Shown: positions 47,494 to 60,567, counted from the first letter of the stretch. The stretch: DNA of 64,000 nucleotides from Sambucus nigra (GCA_949130495.1 OX422214.1:254328187-254392186); one strand, 5' to 3'. Notes: generated from the letters alone by a model not told the origin. Translations and numbers: made by a program.

Positions 47494-47944
47494 GAGGAAG
47501 AGAGGAAAGAAAGAAGAAAGAAAAGAAGAGAGAGAGAGAGGGAAGAAAAGAAGAAAAAAGGGGGAGATTCCGGCCGGCCTCCGCGGGATTCGGCTCGAGG
47601 ACGTCGGATTGTATCCACGAGGCAAGTGTTTACTTGCTTTATTTATTTTTGAGCATAAATATCTCATATCATTGTTGGTATAACATACCCTAATGATTTT
47701 GGGTTGGGTATTCGTGAATAAAACGGGTTTTCGGGAGATAAAACGAATAAACCCCTAAAATTGGTAAATTGGAGATTTTAGTAATTAACCAAAAATATTG
47801 GGTGATTCCGGGTCCTGGGATGTTTAGGACCCGTATTATAGGTGTATTTATTGTTGGTAGAATTTGTAGGCCGTTGGGTGAAGAGATGAAAGCTTGGGGG
47901 AAGCTTCCATGGCCGAACAGCTTCTCGGAGAAGAAGCTGCCCGA

Positions 47945-48025
47945 CTTGATCGATCGATCGAGCCTCGGGGATCGATCGATCGAAGCCTTCGATCGATCGA
48001 CGGTCATGGATCGATCGATCGACCT
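47945..48025 (+). repeat. GATCGATC palindrome cluster, element E 3' LTR
   Basis: Matches the 5' LTR cluster in every palindromic block. Confidence 0.95.
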
Positions 48026-49630
48026 CTGCTGAAAAGGAACAATTTCTTTAGGGTGATTTGGATGGGATAGATTCCATTCCATTTTTGCTTTGAGGATAAT
48101 TAGGTGATAACCTAAGGGACCTTTTAGGACTTTATGGTCCATAAATTAAGGTAAGTTAGGAGGGTAAAGTAAGGGTTTTTAGTATATAACCCTTAATCTA
48201 TATTTTCGAGGAAAATAGAGTAATTGTAGAAATTGATGGATTAGGGTTCCTAACTTTAATTGGGAACTTCTAAGCGATTAATTGGACTAGGTGTAGTCTT
48301 GGGGTTTAAGGAAATGAAATCCTTAACCTATTAAGTTTAAAGTTGTTCGGGTAAGAGAAATCCTGAGGATATTTCTCGTAGGCTTATAAGCCTATATAAT
48401 TATGCTTATAGAAGGCATAATTATATCGATTATCGTTAAGTATATCCTAAGAGATAATTAGGATAATTTGGGGGTATATATATATATACATACTTCACTT
48501 TGAGGAGAATAGTATCATTGGAGATATCTAATAAATCCTTAGAATAGGATTAAAGTATATAGTGATTATTAAAGTAAGAAATACTTTGGATTTAGAATCA
48601 TGCTAATATCAATGCATGATTATGATTCCCGGAGGGAATCTTTGGGATTATTATCATCGTTAGATGCTATAGGCCACTAAGGCCGTTTATATATATATTC
48701 TAGGAAGAATATATAGGATATGTATATACTGTGTGTTTTAGGTATATATATATATATGATGATGGTAATGATTTTGAAAATATATAAATGAATATTTTCA
48801 AAATGGAAAGAGAGATGTTTTTCATAATTAATAAAATATGGATTACACACCTCTCTAAATCTCTATCATAAGGGAAGTTGCGTTCGTATGGTGAAGCCCC
48901 CTGGCTAATGATGCAGGGTGGATATAGTCCTATAGGCCATGTGAGCGTTTGTTGTCATATTTTCTGCGCTGGTTAGGAGATTCCGGGTGTGGTCTTGACT
49001 ATCCCGCAGGCACATGGTCGCTTCCCGACGTCTTTCGATATAGGATCCCAGGTTGTCTTGGAGGCCCTGGAAGATGATAGCCATTTAGGGGCGCGCACAG
49101 TGGAGAAATCCGGACGGGCGGTCTTAGAACGCGTTTATTAAAGCAGTTCATAATAATGGATTTGCTTTAATTACATTTCCTGGATATAGGAAGGGAAATG
49201 GGTTATATATAATTTGGCTTCGGTAACACTTCCCGGATGGAAGAAGGGATGTGGAAGCATATGTTTTGATCAAAGCATTTTTATGATAATGAAAATGTCT
49301 TTGAATACATTTCCTGAGTATAAAAAGGGAAATGGGATATTTTGATAAAGAAAAGCATTTTATGATAATAAAACTGGCTTTTAAAAGGTATATGATTTAT
49401 TAAAGCAATTCATGATAATGAATTGGCTTTTAAATACATTTCCTGGATATGAGAAGGGAAATGGAAGTTTTTGAAATAAAAAGGATAAGTATTTATAAAT
49501 ACTTTATGTATCAAGAAATCCTCAGTCCGGGAGATATTTATATTATTCGGAAGTATATTGTAGATGTATGTATATGTATAAATTGGGTGCCGAGGGTCTA
49601 ATGAATCCCGACGATCGACCGTGCCGCATA

Positions 49631-49689
49631 GTAGTGTATCGGGGGGTTCCTTGTTTGGATTTCGCTTCGCGAGACACCCCACGCACGAA
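49631..49689 (+). repeat. Hairpin module copy 9 (E 3' LTR)
   Basis: Partner of copy 5, with one G fewer in the G run. Confidence 0.88.
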
Positions 49690-49822
49690 TATGGCACTGT
49701 GTTGAGACTGGGGAGAAGTTTAATCCTTAGTGCTCTTATATTATTAAATGTTATGATATAGATATTATATATCTTTCTGTACTGAGGGACTGGCGGATCT
49801 CAAAGATCGACCTTGCTGCATA

Positions 49823-49882
49823 GTAGTGTATCGGGGGGGTTCCTTGTTTGGATTTCGCTTCGCGAGACACCCCACGCACGAA
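49823..49882 (+). repeat. Hairpin module copy 10 (E 3' LTR)
   Basis: Partner of copy 6. Confidence 0.88.
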
Positions 49883-50643
49883 CATGGCATAGCGTCGAGA
49901 TTAAAGTGAAGTTTAGCCCTTAGTACATCTATTTGACTATCTAGGTTAGATAGTGGTTGAGTATTAGATTAGTTTAGCAGGGTAGCTTGACTAGGAGGTT
50001 TAAAGGGATGCGCTAGGTGTGCACTGTTAGGGGAGAGGTGAGGGGTATCTCACGAGAGTGCGATACCAATTTAAATATGAGATAAAACTATTTTTTCTAA
50101 AAATAAAGCATTTATGCACTTGCAAAATATTTTCTAAACATTCGGGCCCTGACCCATTTGTCTACTCTCCTTTCTTTCTCTATACTTTATATATATAGGT
50201 GTCCAGACACAGGGACGCCTGGATGGAAACTCTTTCGAGTCAGACGTCTGCTGCAGCAGCTGTGGATGCTTGCAGGTTATCGGTAGACGTTTCTTTCCTT
50301 GTACTCTAGATAGGAGTTATTGTATAAACACTCGAGCCAATGGCTCAATTGCATTTATTTATTCTTTCTGTACAGCATTCGATATGGTTGTATTATTTGG
50401 ACCGAGTGTTCGGTTATTTTAGTTCCTTTCTTTTCTATTTCAGTTCATTACGCATTTAATTGTGAATGTTTTAATTTGTGCGCTAAAAAGAGTAGTTAAG
50501 TAAAAATTTTTAACGGCCACCTAATAGGATATTAGTAATTAATTGGATTTTCGACAGTGATGCTAAGAATGATCCATATGAAACTCCTGTTTTAATTTAA
50601 TATTGGAGTGATCGCCCGGTATCTTATTAGGCGGGTTGTTACA

Positions 50644-51336
50644 GTGCAAGAATAATAATTTGTAGAATGATGTGTAAAGATTTTTATTTTTTGCAGTCTA
50701 TAGTTTAATGACAAGCTTTCATAAAGAGAACACATACATACAAATTTTGACAAATAATATACAAATTAAAAAAAAACAATGGGTGAAACGATAAATGGAT
50801 GCATTTTGGGGGCACGGATACTTGTCTTCGCTCATTAGAATTTGATTATAGTATTGTAGAGAAGTAATGTTAGGGTGAAATGATAGGGGGAATTATCTTT
50901 TTGTTGCACAAATACATGTGCACTCTCTGGAAAGTGTTTTTAGGTGAACTTCACGGGTCTTCACACATCTTCTAATGCGAGTAAGACACCATCTAGTGTA
51001 ATTAAAACGTGTACAAAACATATCAATATAAAAGTACGCTAAAAAATATTTAGAATAATGGAGACGCAAAAAAAGATGTTGATGTGTACATTGAGTTGTT
51101 AAAAATACACAAATTTTTTATAGATTGCAAATGTATTTGGAAGAAATTTTTGCTCAAAAAATTGTATATATTTTATGTAAAAAGATATAATTCACACAAA
51201 TAATGCAGAGGCCCTAACTCTTGTATCTAAAATTATTGACAATCATTTATTTGTCGTTCACTTGTTTAGAATTTGTTTTTTTTCATTTTCATTTTTTCAA
51301 AATTATCAAATGCATTTCTGCATATTTTGATGATTT
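50644..51336. other. AT-rich stretch between element E and LTR G
   Basis: About 0.7 kb of AT-rich DNA that continues the flank interrupted by element E at 41210. No gene or repeat recognised. Confidence 0.55.
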
Positions 51337-52857
51337 TGTAACACCCTGTATTTTTTAGCTTGTTAAATTACACGTGTGCACGTAATATAATTAAATTATG
51401 ATATAAAGTGATTTAAATAAATATTAATTAACAAATAAAAGGATTAATATTTATGTGTAATTATATTTACTTGAGTGATAAGTAAATAAAAACATGTTAA
51501 ATTGTTTTACTTCGTACGTGAGTAAAATCGACGGGCTTAACGGTATCTCATTCAGGACACGCATGTAGGGTCGTATCAGGAACGGGATGAAAATTAATGT
51601 TATATAAGTTAGATGGTAATTTCGAGTGCGTTAATGATCCGAAATGGAATGAGATAGTCAAAAATTGGTACTCGTGGATTATAATTGGGTTCCGAGGGCT
51701 TTTTAGGCCAAACGGGTACCGTAAAGGGGTATTCGGGTCATTTTACTCATAGTGGCTGACTTAATTTTGGGATTAGGAATATTTAGGATTATAATTAGGT
51801 AAGGTGGATGGAGGGGTAACCACCCGTCCATTCAAGAGGATAGGGCTTTGATGGAGGAGAAAAAAGAGAAGAAGAAAGGGAGAAAATTAAAGAAAAAGTG
51901 ATCCGAGTGGGAGATCAAATTAATCTGGGATTAAGAACATTGCCAAGAGAAGAACTCAATGAGAAAATCTCATAATTTCTTCTATCTGAAGGAAATTATT
52001 TAACTTTCTCTAATCTTACTGTACTTTCTCTTATTCATATAGAAATTTGATGTAGGAAGAACACAATTTTTTGGGTGAGAGAAACATGTAAAATAGGAAT
52101 TGGATAAATAAAATCATTGAAGAGGAACTTTGTTATGTGCACATGTTAGATCTGATGTGAATTGAATGATAAGGAAGGATTCTTGAATGATCTAAACAAT
52201 AAAAGGTTAAATCTTGAATAAATGGATCACCTTATAAGTTAGCTATTTTTGGGATGATGTATATGTATAAATTTGTAAATTGGTGTCTGGAAATTATTCA
52301 GTAATCATATTAGGAGTTTGGCTAAAGATTATCTACTAGGGTTGAAGGGAAAGAGGTGAATCCCATTAAAATCCATTTTGACAACCGAGTAGAACCGAAT
52401 CGGTTCGCTGGGGGTGGGGGAGCAACCCGATTCACTCATCGAATCGGCTCGGTCCAGACAACAAACCAGTTTGGTTTGCTGTTCTGGCCTCCCTTACCTT
52501 TTGTTATTTTTCATGGAGTTTATAGGGTTTGACATGGATTATGGAGTCCGAGCAATGTAATATGACTTTTGGATATATAACGGGAAGGTTAGAAAGTACC
52601 TTAGGTTAAATAGGGATACATTCTGGCTAAGAAAAAATGGTGTACTAGGGTGAAAAGTACTCGGGTAATAATTATGAAATCGAGTTAGGATTTTGGTAAG
52701 GATTAGACTAAGTGCTTAGGTAGAGTAACATATTGGCCAGAAACATGAAGTTAGAGAATTAAACTTAAGTACGTGAATACTTGACTAACATCAGGAGTTG
52801 AGATAGACTCAGGATTCGTGGGCTAGTGCTAAGAGAGACATTATGCACATTAGTTGG

Positions 52858-52889
<32 letters not shown>
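51337..52889 (+). mobile_element. LTR G, 5' part, interrupted by element F
   Basis: It starts TGTAACACCCTG, a typical LTR start, with GA-rich sequence near 51855-51895 and degenerate CGAATCGGTTCG-type palindromes at about 52390-52460. It ends in an AT microsatellite (52862-52889) into which F inserted. Its continuation is at 62452. It is related to element 1's LTR by the conserved block in its second half. Confidence 0.8.
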
Positions 52890-52892
<3 letters not shown>

Positions 52893-53321
52893 AACAACCC
52901 GTCCTTTTTGGAGACGATTAAATTCCATAATTGGATATAAATTGGAATTTGGGGAATTTTCCTAAATAGTAATTCTTGGGATTTTCGAGGATTGAATGAT
53001 TTTTGAAGGGTGTTATAAATTATTTTCGGACCATATAGGTCGAGATATTTTATTTATATGTCGCCACGGAGTATAGCGACAAAAGAAGTGAGATTTTGAG
53101 TAGAACACCGCATTTAATTATTTTAGGTTGGAATAGTGATTTGCGGTCAAGTACCTCGGATGGAAATTTCGACTGCGCCATAATTCTCGGAACGGTCGAG
53201 ATAGTCGGAAAAGAGTGTCCGATTGTCGAAAATGAGTTTCGGTTAATTTTAGAGGTAAAAGTAACTCGTAATTGGGTAAACGAGTCGTTTTTGGGTTTTA
53301 AAGGGTTAAAACCCTTTTCTC

Positions 53322-53330
53322 TATATATAA
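53322..53330 (+). promoter_or_regulatory. TATA box in element F 5' LTR
   Basis: TATATATAA after GGGTTAAAACCC and before a long GA-rich tract; the same position as in E. Confidence 0.65.
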
Positions 53331-54139
53331 AGAGGAAGAGAGGAAGAAAAAGAGAAAGAAAAGAAGAGAAAGAGAGAGAAGAGAGAGAGGAGGAAGAAAA
53401 GAGGAAAAAAGGGGGAGATTCCGGCCGGCCTCCGCCGGATTCGACTCGAGGTCGTCGGATTTTATCCACGAGGCAAGTGTTTACTTGCTTTATTTATCTT
53501 TTTGCATAAATATCTCATACCGTAGTTTGGTATAAACAAACCCTAATGGTTTTGGGGTGGGTTATCGTGGATAAAACGGGTTTTGGGGAGTTAAAACAAT
53601 TAAACCCCAATAATATTTCAATTTTGTGGAACTAGGGTTTTAATCCAAATTAATTGGCGATTCCGGGTTCTAGGATGTTTAGAACCCGTGTTATAAGTGT
53701 ATTTGTAGTTGGTTGAGGTTGTAGGACGTTGGGTGAGGCGACAAAAGCTTGGGAGAAGCTTTAATGGCGGAAATCGTCTCGGAGGTGACGATGAATAGTA
53801 ACCCGTCACCTTTTGGGGCATTTTTGGCCAGGAAAAGAATTGATTTAGCTTTCGGTCAAAACACGAAAGTTGTAGATATTTTCGATACGGTCGCGTGAGC
53901 GCTGACATCGTATTTTTCTTATTTTTCTACGATTTGATATGATTTTTACAAGATGACAGCTCCGGGTTGAAAGTACCAACTCGGAAATCAAATCGGGAAT
54001 TGGAAAAATAAAGGCTAGAAATTATTGTGTAGATGTTTGGGATGATTTTTGGTGTAGAGTAGAAACCATGAAAATGAATTTGGATTGATTTTTGGGTATT
54101 TTGGAGTTTGAGAAATCGCCCAAACTGTGACCCTCGAAC

Positions 54140-54345
54140 AGGCCGAATCGATTCGGGTACAGGCCGAATCGATTCGCCTAAGGGGAATTGGGTTTCTGCA
54201 ATGGGCCGAATCGATTCGGGTACAGACCGAATCGATTCGCCATTTACAGACCTGTTTGCAGAATACTTTCCGAATCGATTCGGATTGGGAACCGAATCGA
54301 TTCGCCCACCCGAATCGATTCGCTAAAGGGGCGAATCGATTCGCT
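54140..54345 (+). repeat. AATCGATT palindrome cluster, element F 5' LTR
   Basis: Eight CGAATCGATTCG centres in about 200 bp, all intact. The equivalent cluster in the 3' LTR (60010-60220) has two broken sites. Confidence 0.95.
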
Positions 54346-55544
54346 TAGGCCAGAATTTCTAGTTTTCTCCCTTTAAGAGTATGGGGAGTTGAATTACCAT
54401 TTAGGATTTTTATGGGGATTCCTAAATAAGGGTTTTGAGGATAAATAAACCTTTAAGAGATGATTGAGGTAATTAGTATTGAACAAAGTAAGAAATACTT
54501 TGGATTTAGAATCATGCTAATATCAATGCATGATTATGATTCCCGGAGGGAATCTTTGGGATTATTATCATCGTTAGATGCTATAGGCCACTAAGGCCGT
54601 TTATATATATATTCTAGGAAGAATATATAGGATATGTATATACTGTGTGTTTTAGGTATATATATATATATGATGATGGTAATGATTTTGAAAATATATA
54701 AATGAATATTTTCAAAATGGAAAGAGAAACCTTTTTCATAATTAATAAAATATGGATTACACACCTCTCTAAATCGCTATCATATGGGAAGTTGCGTTCG
54801 TATGGTGAAGCCCCCTGGCTAATGATGCAGGGTGGATATAGTCCTAGGCCATGGGAGCGCTTATGGTTGTATATTTTCTGCGGGGGTAGGGAGATTCCGG
54901 GTGTGGTCTTGGCTACCACGCAGGCTCATGGCCGCTTCCCGACGTGTTTCGATATAGGATCCCAGGTTGTCTTGGAGGCCCTGAAAGATGATAGCCATTT
55001 AGGGGCGCGCACAGTGGAGAAATCCGGACGGGCGGTCTTAGAACGCGTTTATTAAAGCAGTTCATAATAATGGATTTGCTTTAATTACATTTCCTGGATA
55101 TAGGAAGGGAAATGGGTTATATTTATATTGGCTTCGGTAACACTTCCCGGATGGAAGAAGGGATGTGGAAGCATATGTTATGATCAAAGCATTTTTATGA
55201 TAATGAAAATGTCTTTGAATACATTTCCTGAGTATAAAAAGGGAAATGGGATATTTGATAAGGAAAAGCATTTTATGATAATAAAACTGGCTTTTGAAAA
55301 GGTATATGATTTATTAAAGCAATTCATGATAATTAATTGGTTTTTAAATACATTTCCTGGATATGAGAAGGGAAATGGAAGTTTTTGAAATGAAAAGGAT
55401 AAGTATTTATAAATACTTTATATATCAAGAAATCCTCAATTCGGGAGATATTTATATTATCCGGAAGTATATTGTAGATGTATGTATATGTATAAACTGG
55501 GTGCCGAGGGTCTAATGAATCCCGACGATCGACCGTGCCGCATA

Positions 55545-55607
55545 GTAGTGTATCGGGGGGGGGTTTCTTGTTTTTGATTTCGCTTTGCGAGACACCCCAC
55601 GCACGAA
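55545..55607 (+). repeat. Hairpin module copy 11 (F 5' LTR)
   Basis: The core is slightly altered (GTTTCTTGTTTTTG) and the G run is expanded; inner TCGC-TTT-GCGA is retained. Confidence 0.85.
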
Positions 55608-55740
55608 TATGGCACAGTGTTGAGACTGGGGAGAAGTCTAATCCTTAGTGCTCTTATATTATTAAATGTTATGGTGTATATATTATATATCTTTCTGTAC
55701 TAAGGGACTGGCGGATCTCAAAGATCGACCTTGCTGCATA

Positions 55741-55800
55741 GTAGTGTATCGGGGGGGTTCCTTGTTTGGATTTCGCTTCGCGAGACACCCCACGCACGAA
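55741..55800 (+). repeat. Hairpin module copy 12 (F 5' LTR)
   Basis: Matches copies 6 and 10 of element E. Confidence 0.88.
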
Positions 55801-57659
55801 CATGGCATAGCGTCGAGATTAAAGTGAAGTTTAGCCCTTAGTACATCTGTTTGACTATCTAGGGTAGATAGTGGTTGGGTGATAGACTATTTTAGCAGGG
55901 TAGCTTGACTAGAATGTTCTAGATAGATGCGCTAGGAGTGCACTATTAGCGGAGAGGTGAGGGGTATCTCATGGGAGTGCGATACCAAACTTAAATATGA
56001 GATAAAACTATTTTCCTAAAAATAAGGCATTTATGCACTTGCAAAATATTTTCAACATTCGGGGCTCTGACCCGTTTGTCTACTTTTCCTTTCTTGTTAT
56101 ATTACATATATACATAGGTGTCCAGACATAGGGACGCCTGGATGGAAATTCTTTCGAGTCAAACGTCTGCTGCGGCAGCTGTGGATGCTTGTAGGTTATC
56201 GGTAGACGTTTCCTTCCTTGTACTCTAGATAGGAGATATTGTATAAACATTCGAGCCAATGGCATCAATTGCATTTATTTATTCTTTCAGTACAGCATTC
56301 GATATGGTTGTATATTTGGACCGAGTGTTCGGTTATTTTAGTTCCTTTCTTTTTCATTTCAGTTCATTACGCATTTAATTGTGGATGTTGTAATTTATTC
56401 GTTAAAAAGAGTAGTTTAGTAAAAGTTTTTAACGGCCACCTAATAGGATATTAGTAATTAAATGGATTTTCGACAGTGATGCTAAGGATGATCCATATGT
56501 GACTCCTGTTTTAATTTAATATTGGAGTGATCGCCCGGTATCTTATTAGGCGGGTTGTTACAGATGGTATCAGAGCATCAGGTTCTAGTGTCCTTAGGAA
56601 TCTGTGCGGACGTACTACGCTTTCAGCGTTGCTCTCGATTTGTATAGAGCCCCAGGATTAGGATTGTTGAAAGCTCTTGTGAGATTTCGATCTCCTGCCA
56701 TATTAGAAGATTATAGAAATCTTTTACGCGCTCGTTGAGAATCGTGTGCGGAGCTCGGAGGGCAGCAGGAGTTGGAGCTTAGCTGGGGGAGCTGGGAGAA
56801 GTCGGGGACGAGGACCTTAGTAGATGCCACTCTCCTTGTGGCAAATGCTAAGGACTGTTGCGACGACTACTAAAGTATAGTAGTTATGAGCAACCAAGTA
56901 CTACTGTGATAGAAAGTGGTACTAAAGTTGGATTTCCCCGTGAAGATAAGGGTTCCAGAGGGATCTTACGGATAGTTCTAACCGTGAGTCCCCATGAATC
57001 AACAGGATGAGAAGAATGCAGCTTTGGGAATTATTCGCCTAAGGTTCAGCAGAGGTATATGGTGTGAGTATTTGGCGTGACTAGATATAGTCGCGGTATT
57101 AGTTAGCCCTAGACTCGTGTGTGTATTTTGAGTTGTGGCGGTCTCGATAACATTTTAATGTATGACTATGTGTTTTCCGTAATAGCGGAATTTTATTTCC
57201 CTTCATTCGCCATAGAGGCGGGTGCTTATATTTTGTATATATACGTATACGGTATATGGTGTAACGGAGCGATAGAAGGCTAATAATGGCAAGTCTATCG
57301 TGTCCGCAGTTCCTGGAGGGAACAGGTTGTTATTCTGGTGTCTCACCTTGATACAGGTTGAGTACACCTTTGCTATTATGGATTTATGGAACCTCGATGA
57401 GCAGAGGCTTCCTTATTTTGGATGGTATATGTGGCAACCTTATAGATATAATTTAAGGCCCACAGAATCGTTGTTGAGCGGTAAGATTTAACTCAGTATT
57501 GGTTTGCGCAAGGACTTAGAACGAGTGCGAGCGCAGGGTGGTATGACTCTTAGTTAGAGATAGGAGTTCAGATCACCTTTTGTTGGATTAGGGGATAGGG
57601 TTATCCCGGTTGCATGTTTAAATGACAGAACTCCATAACCAACGAAGTCAAGGGTTAAT

Positions 57660-57708
57660 GTGTGGAGGGATTCCTTGTTTGGATTTCGCTTTGCGATACA
57701 CTCCACAC
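57660..57708 (+). repeat. Hairpin module copy 13 (F interior)
   Basis: The outer stem GTGTGGAG/CTCCACAC is retained as in copy 7. The inner stem-loop TCGC-TTT-GCGA is retained. Confidence 0.87.
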
Positions 57709-58149
57709 ATGACTCTTAACGGCGTCGGGAGTGGGGAGCTGTTATGGGATGCAAGGATGTTGATCTTGTGGAACGGTCTTATAGTGTGGATGAACCACTA
57801 TAGACTATGAGCCACATAATGTCAAAATACTTATGGAAAATTGTGCCATGGAAGAGCACTAAAATGATCCCTTCGCCACAAATGGGTGGGTAAGGTTGGA
57901 CTTAGAGAAATTTATTTGAGGACAATAGTCAGGCCTTAATGAAAAGGCAAGTTTTGAGGAGCTACATTTTGGGTATTATGTTCGTGACACTTTCTACAGA
58001 AAGTGGGCACTTGATTTGTTAGGTTTCCTTCTGTATGGGCGGAAGGATAAGATAGTAAGAATGCGTTCATAGGCTAGCCTAGTAGGATTTAGTACGTCCC
58101 GCTTCTGTGCCTTGGGTCGTTATATCTCGATGACCGACTATGCGAGGGA

Positions 58150-58210
58150 GTAGTGTAACGGGAGGGTTCCTTGTTTGGATTTCGCCTTGGCGAGACGTCC
58201 CACGCATGAA
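58150..58210 (+). repeat. Hairpin module copy 14 (F interior)
   Basis: The inner stem is TCGCC-TT-GGCGA as in copy 8. Confidence 0.86.
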
Positions 58211-59194
58211 ACCAAGCACTTGTCGGGAGTTGAGAGAGGCCTTGGGCACTAGGGACATACTTAGGACTATATTAGTTTCGAATAGGTAGGGTAACGCATA
58301 GATCGTAGCATTTTTAGGATATAGGTTCACTAGTATTAGCAGCGCCGAGGTTAGGAATATTGAAATGTGCGGGTTCGGAGGACCCATAGATGAGTATTAC
58401 ACCGAGGAAAGGAGATCCTTATTGGGAGAGAGTGATGCGTGTCAGACGTTCGTAATGTTTGTGCTGATATGCACAAGTTAGAAAGGTGTATGGGCACCTT
58501 GGTAAGGTAGTTTGATGTACCGCCTAGCTAAGATGGGAGTAGTATATAAGGTTGAAATTCATGCTGATAGGCATTATAGATGATGGGTATTATGTGACGT
58601 ATAAGAGTCACTTTGCGATTGTGGTAGTCGTGTAGCATATGGTTGGAAACCATTGGGTTAGTATTGTTTCCCTTGAGGTAATAGGATTTGGAGTGATCCT
58701 AAGATTGGTGGTGTAGGTTGTACCCGAATTTCGAGGACGAAATTCCGTTGTAAGGGGGGGAGTGTAACAACCCGTCCTTTTTGGAGACGATTAAATTCCA
58801 TAATTGGATATAAATTGGAATTTGGGGAATTTTCCTAAATAGTAATTCTTGGGATTTTCGAGGATTGAATGATTTTTGAAGGGTGTTATAAATTATTTTG
58901 GGACCATATAGGTCGAGATATTTTATTTATATGTCGCCACGGAGTATAGCGACAAAAGAAGTGAGATTTTGAGTAGAACACCGCATTTAATTATTTTAGG
59001 TTGGAATAGTGATTTGTGATCAAGTACCTCGGATGGGAATTTCGACTGCGCCATAATTCTCGGAATGGTCGAGATAGTCGGAAAAGAGTGTCTGATTGTC
59101 GAAAATGAGTTTCGGGTAATTTTAGAGGTAAAAGTAACTCGTAATTGGGTAAACGAGTCGTTTTTGGGTTTTAAATGGTTAAAACCCTTTTCTC

Positions 59195-59203
59195 TATATA
59201 TAA
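59195..59203 (+). promoter_or_regulatory. TATA box in element F 3' LTR
   Basis: TATATATAA before the GA-rich tract, as in the 5' LTR. Confidence 0.6.
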
Positions 59204-60009
59204 AGAGGAAGAGAGGGAGAAAAAGAGAAAGAAAAGAAGAGAAAGAGAGAGAAGAGAGAGAGGAGGAAGAAAAGAGGAAAAAAGGGGGAGATTCCGGCCG
59301 CCTCCGCCGGATTCGACTCGAGATCGTCGGATTTTATCCACGAGGCAAGTGTTTACTTGCTTTATTTATCTTTTTGCATAAATATCTCATACCTTAGTTT
59401 GGTATAAACAAACCCTAATGGTTTTGGGGTGGGTTATCGTGGATAAAACGGGTTTTCGGGAGTTAAAACAATTAAACCCCAATAATATTTCAATTTTGTG
59501 GAACTAGGGTTTTAATCCAAATTAATTGGCGATTCCGGGTTCTAGGATGTTTAGAACCCGTGTTATAAGTGTATTTGTAGTTGGTTGAGGTTGTAGGACG
59601 TTGGGTGAGGCGACAAAAGCTTGGGAGAAGCTTTAATGGCAGAAATCGTCTCGGAGGTGATGATGAATAGTAACCCGTCACCTTTGGGGGCATTTTTGGC
59701 CAGGAAAAGAATTGATTTAGCTTTCGATCAAAACACAAAAGTTGTAGATCTTTTCGATACGGTCGCGTGGGCGCCGACCGCGTATTTTTCTGATTTTTCT
59801 ACGATTTGATATGATTTTTACAAGATGACAGTTCCGGGTTGAAAGTACCAACTCGGAAATCAAATCGGGAATTGAAAAAATAAAGGCTAGAAATTATTGT
59901 GTAGATGTTTGGGATGATTTTTGGTGTAGAGTAGAAACCATGAAAATGAATTTGGATTGATTTTTGGGTATTTGGGAGTTTGAGAAATCGCCCAAACTGT
60001 GACCCTCGA

Positions 60010-60220
60010 ACAGGCTGAATCGATTCGGGTACAGGCCGAATCGATTCGCCTAAGGGGAATTGGGTTTCTGCAATGGGCCGAATTGATTCGGGTACATACC
60101 GAATCGATTCGCCATTTACAGACCTGTTTGCAGAATACTTTCCGAATCGATTCGGATTGGGAACCGAATCGATTCGCCCACCCGAATCGATTCGCTAAAG
60201 GGGCGAATCGATTCGCTTAG
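60010..60220 (+). repeat. AATCGATT palindrome cluster, element F 3' LTR
   Basis: Eight centres, two broken by single C-to-T type changes (CTGAATCG, GAATTGATTC). Confidence 0.93.
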
Positions 60221-60525
60221 GCCAAAATTTCTAGTTTTCTCCCTTTAAGAGTATGGGGAGTTGAATTACCATTTAGGATTTTTATGGGGATTCCTAAATA
60301 AGGGTTTTGAGGATAAATAAACCTTTAAGAGATGATTGAGGTAATTAGTATTGAACAAAGTAAGAAATACTTTGCATTTAGAATCATGCTAATATCAATG
60401 CATGATTATGATTCCCGGAGGGAATCTTTGGGATTATTATCATCGTTAGATGCTATAGGCCACTAATGCCGTTTATATATGTATTCTAGGAAGAATATAT
60501 AGGATATGTATATACTGTGTGTTTT

Positions 60526-60567
<42 letters not shown>

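Larger units (their letters stand above)
47053..50643 (+). mobile_element. Element E: 3' LTR (3591 bp)
   Basis: A near-identical partner of 41211-44804. It contains the TATA box (47486-47493), donor-like GAG|GCAAGT (47622), palindromes (about 47945-48022), hairpin array and two modules. The right target copy is GTGCA at 50644-50648. Confidence 0.95.
52890..56562 (+). mobile_element. Element F: 5' LTR (3673 bp)
   Basis: It starts TGTAACAACCCG and ends GGGTTGTTACA. It is closely similar to element E's LTR except for about 700 bp in the middle (about 53790-54487), which carries an AATCGATT palindrome cluster and the TTTTCGATACG module of LTR G. TATA box 53322-53330, donor-like site 53473, two hairpin modules. 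Target duplication TATAT, within the microsatellite. Confidence 0.95.
56563..58762 (+). mobile_element. Element F: 2.2 kb non-coding interior
   Basis: PBS TGGTATCAGAGC at 56565-56576, then sequence collinear with element E's interior. A deletion of about 60 bp near 57050 is relative to E. It ends with GGACGAAATT and a G-rich polypurine tract at 58751-58762. No gag-pol domain recognised. Confidence 0.87.

Noticed and set aside
41850..48142. Open frames rich in DRSI or DRS repeats on both strands in element E LTRs
   Set aside because: They are translations of the GATCGATC palindromes and are not anchored by any domain or start context.
53050..53509. Lys/Arg/Glu-rich and Ser/Phe/Leu-rich ORFs of up to 139 codons, also at 41449-41843 and 59065-59397
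   Set aside because: They arise from the GA-rich tract after the TATA box read on either strand; compositional artefacts.
54702..55055. 117-codon ORF repeated at 60594-60947
   Set aside because: It lies in the GC-rich conserved LTR block; preserved because the LTR is duplicated, with no domain and not open in element E's equivalent block.
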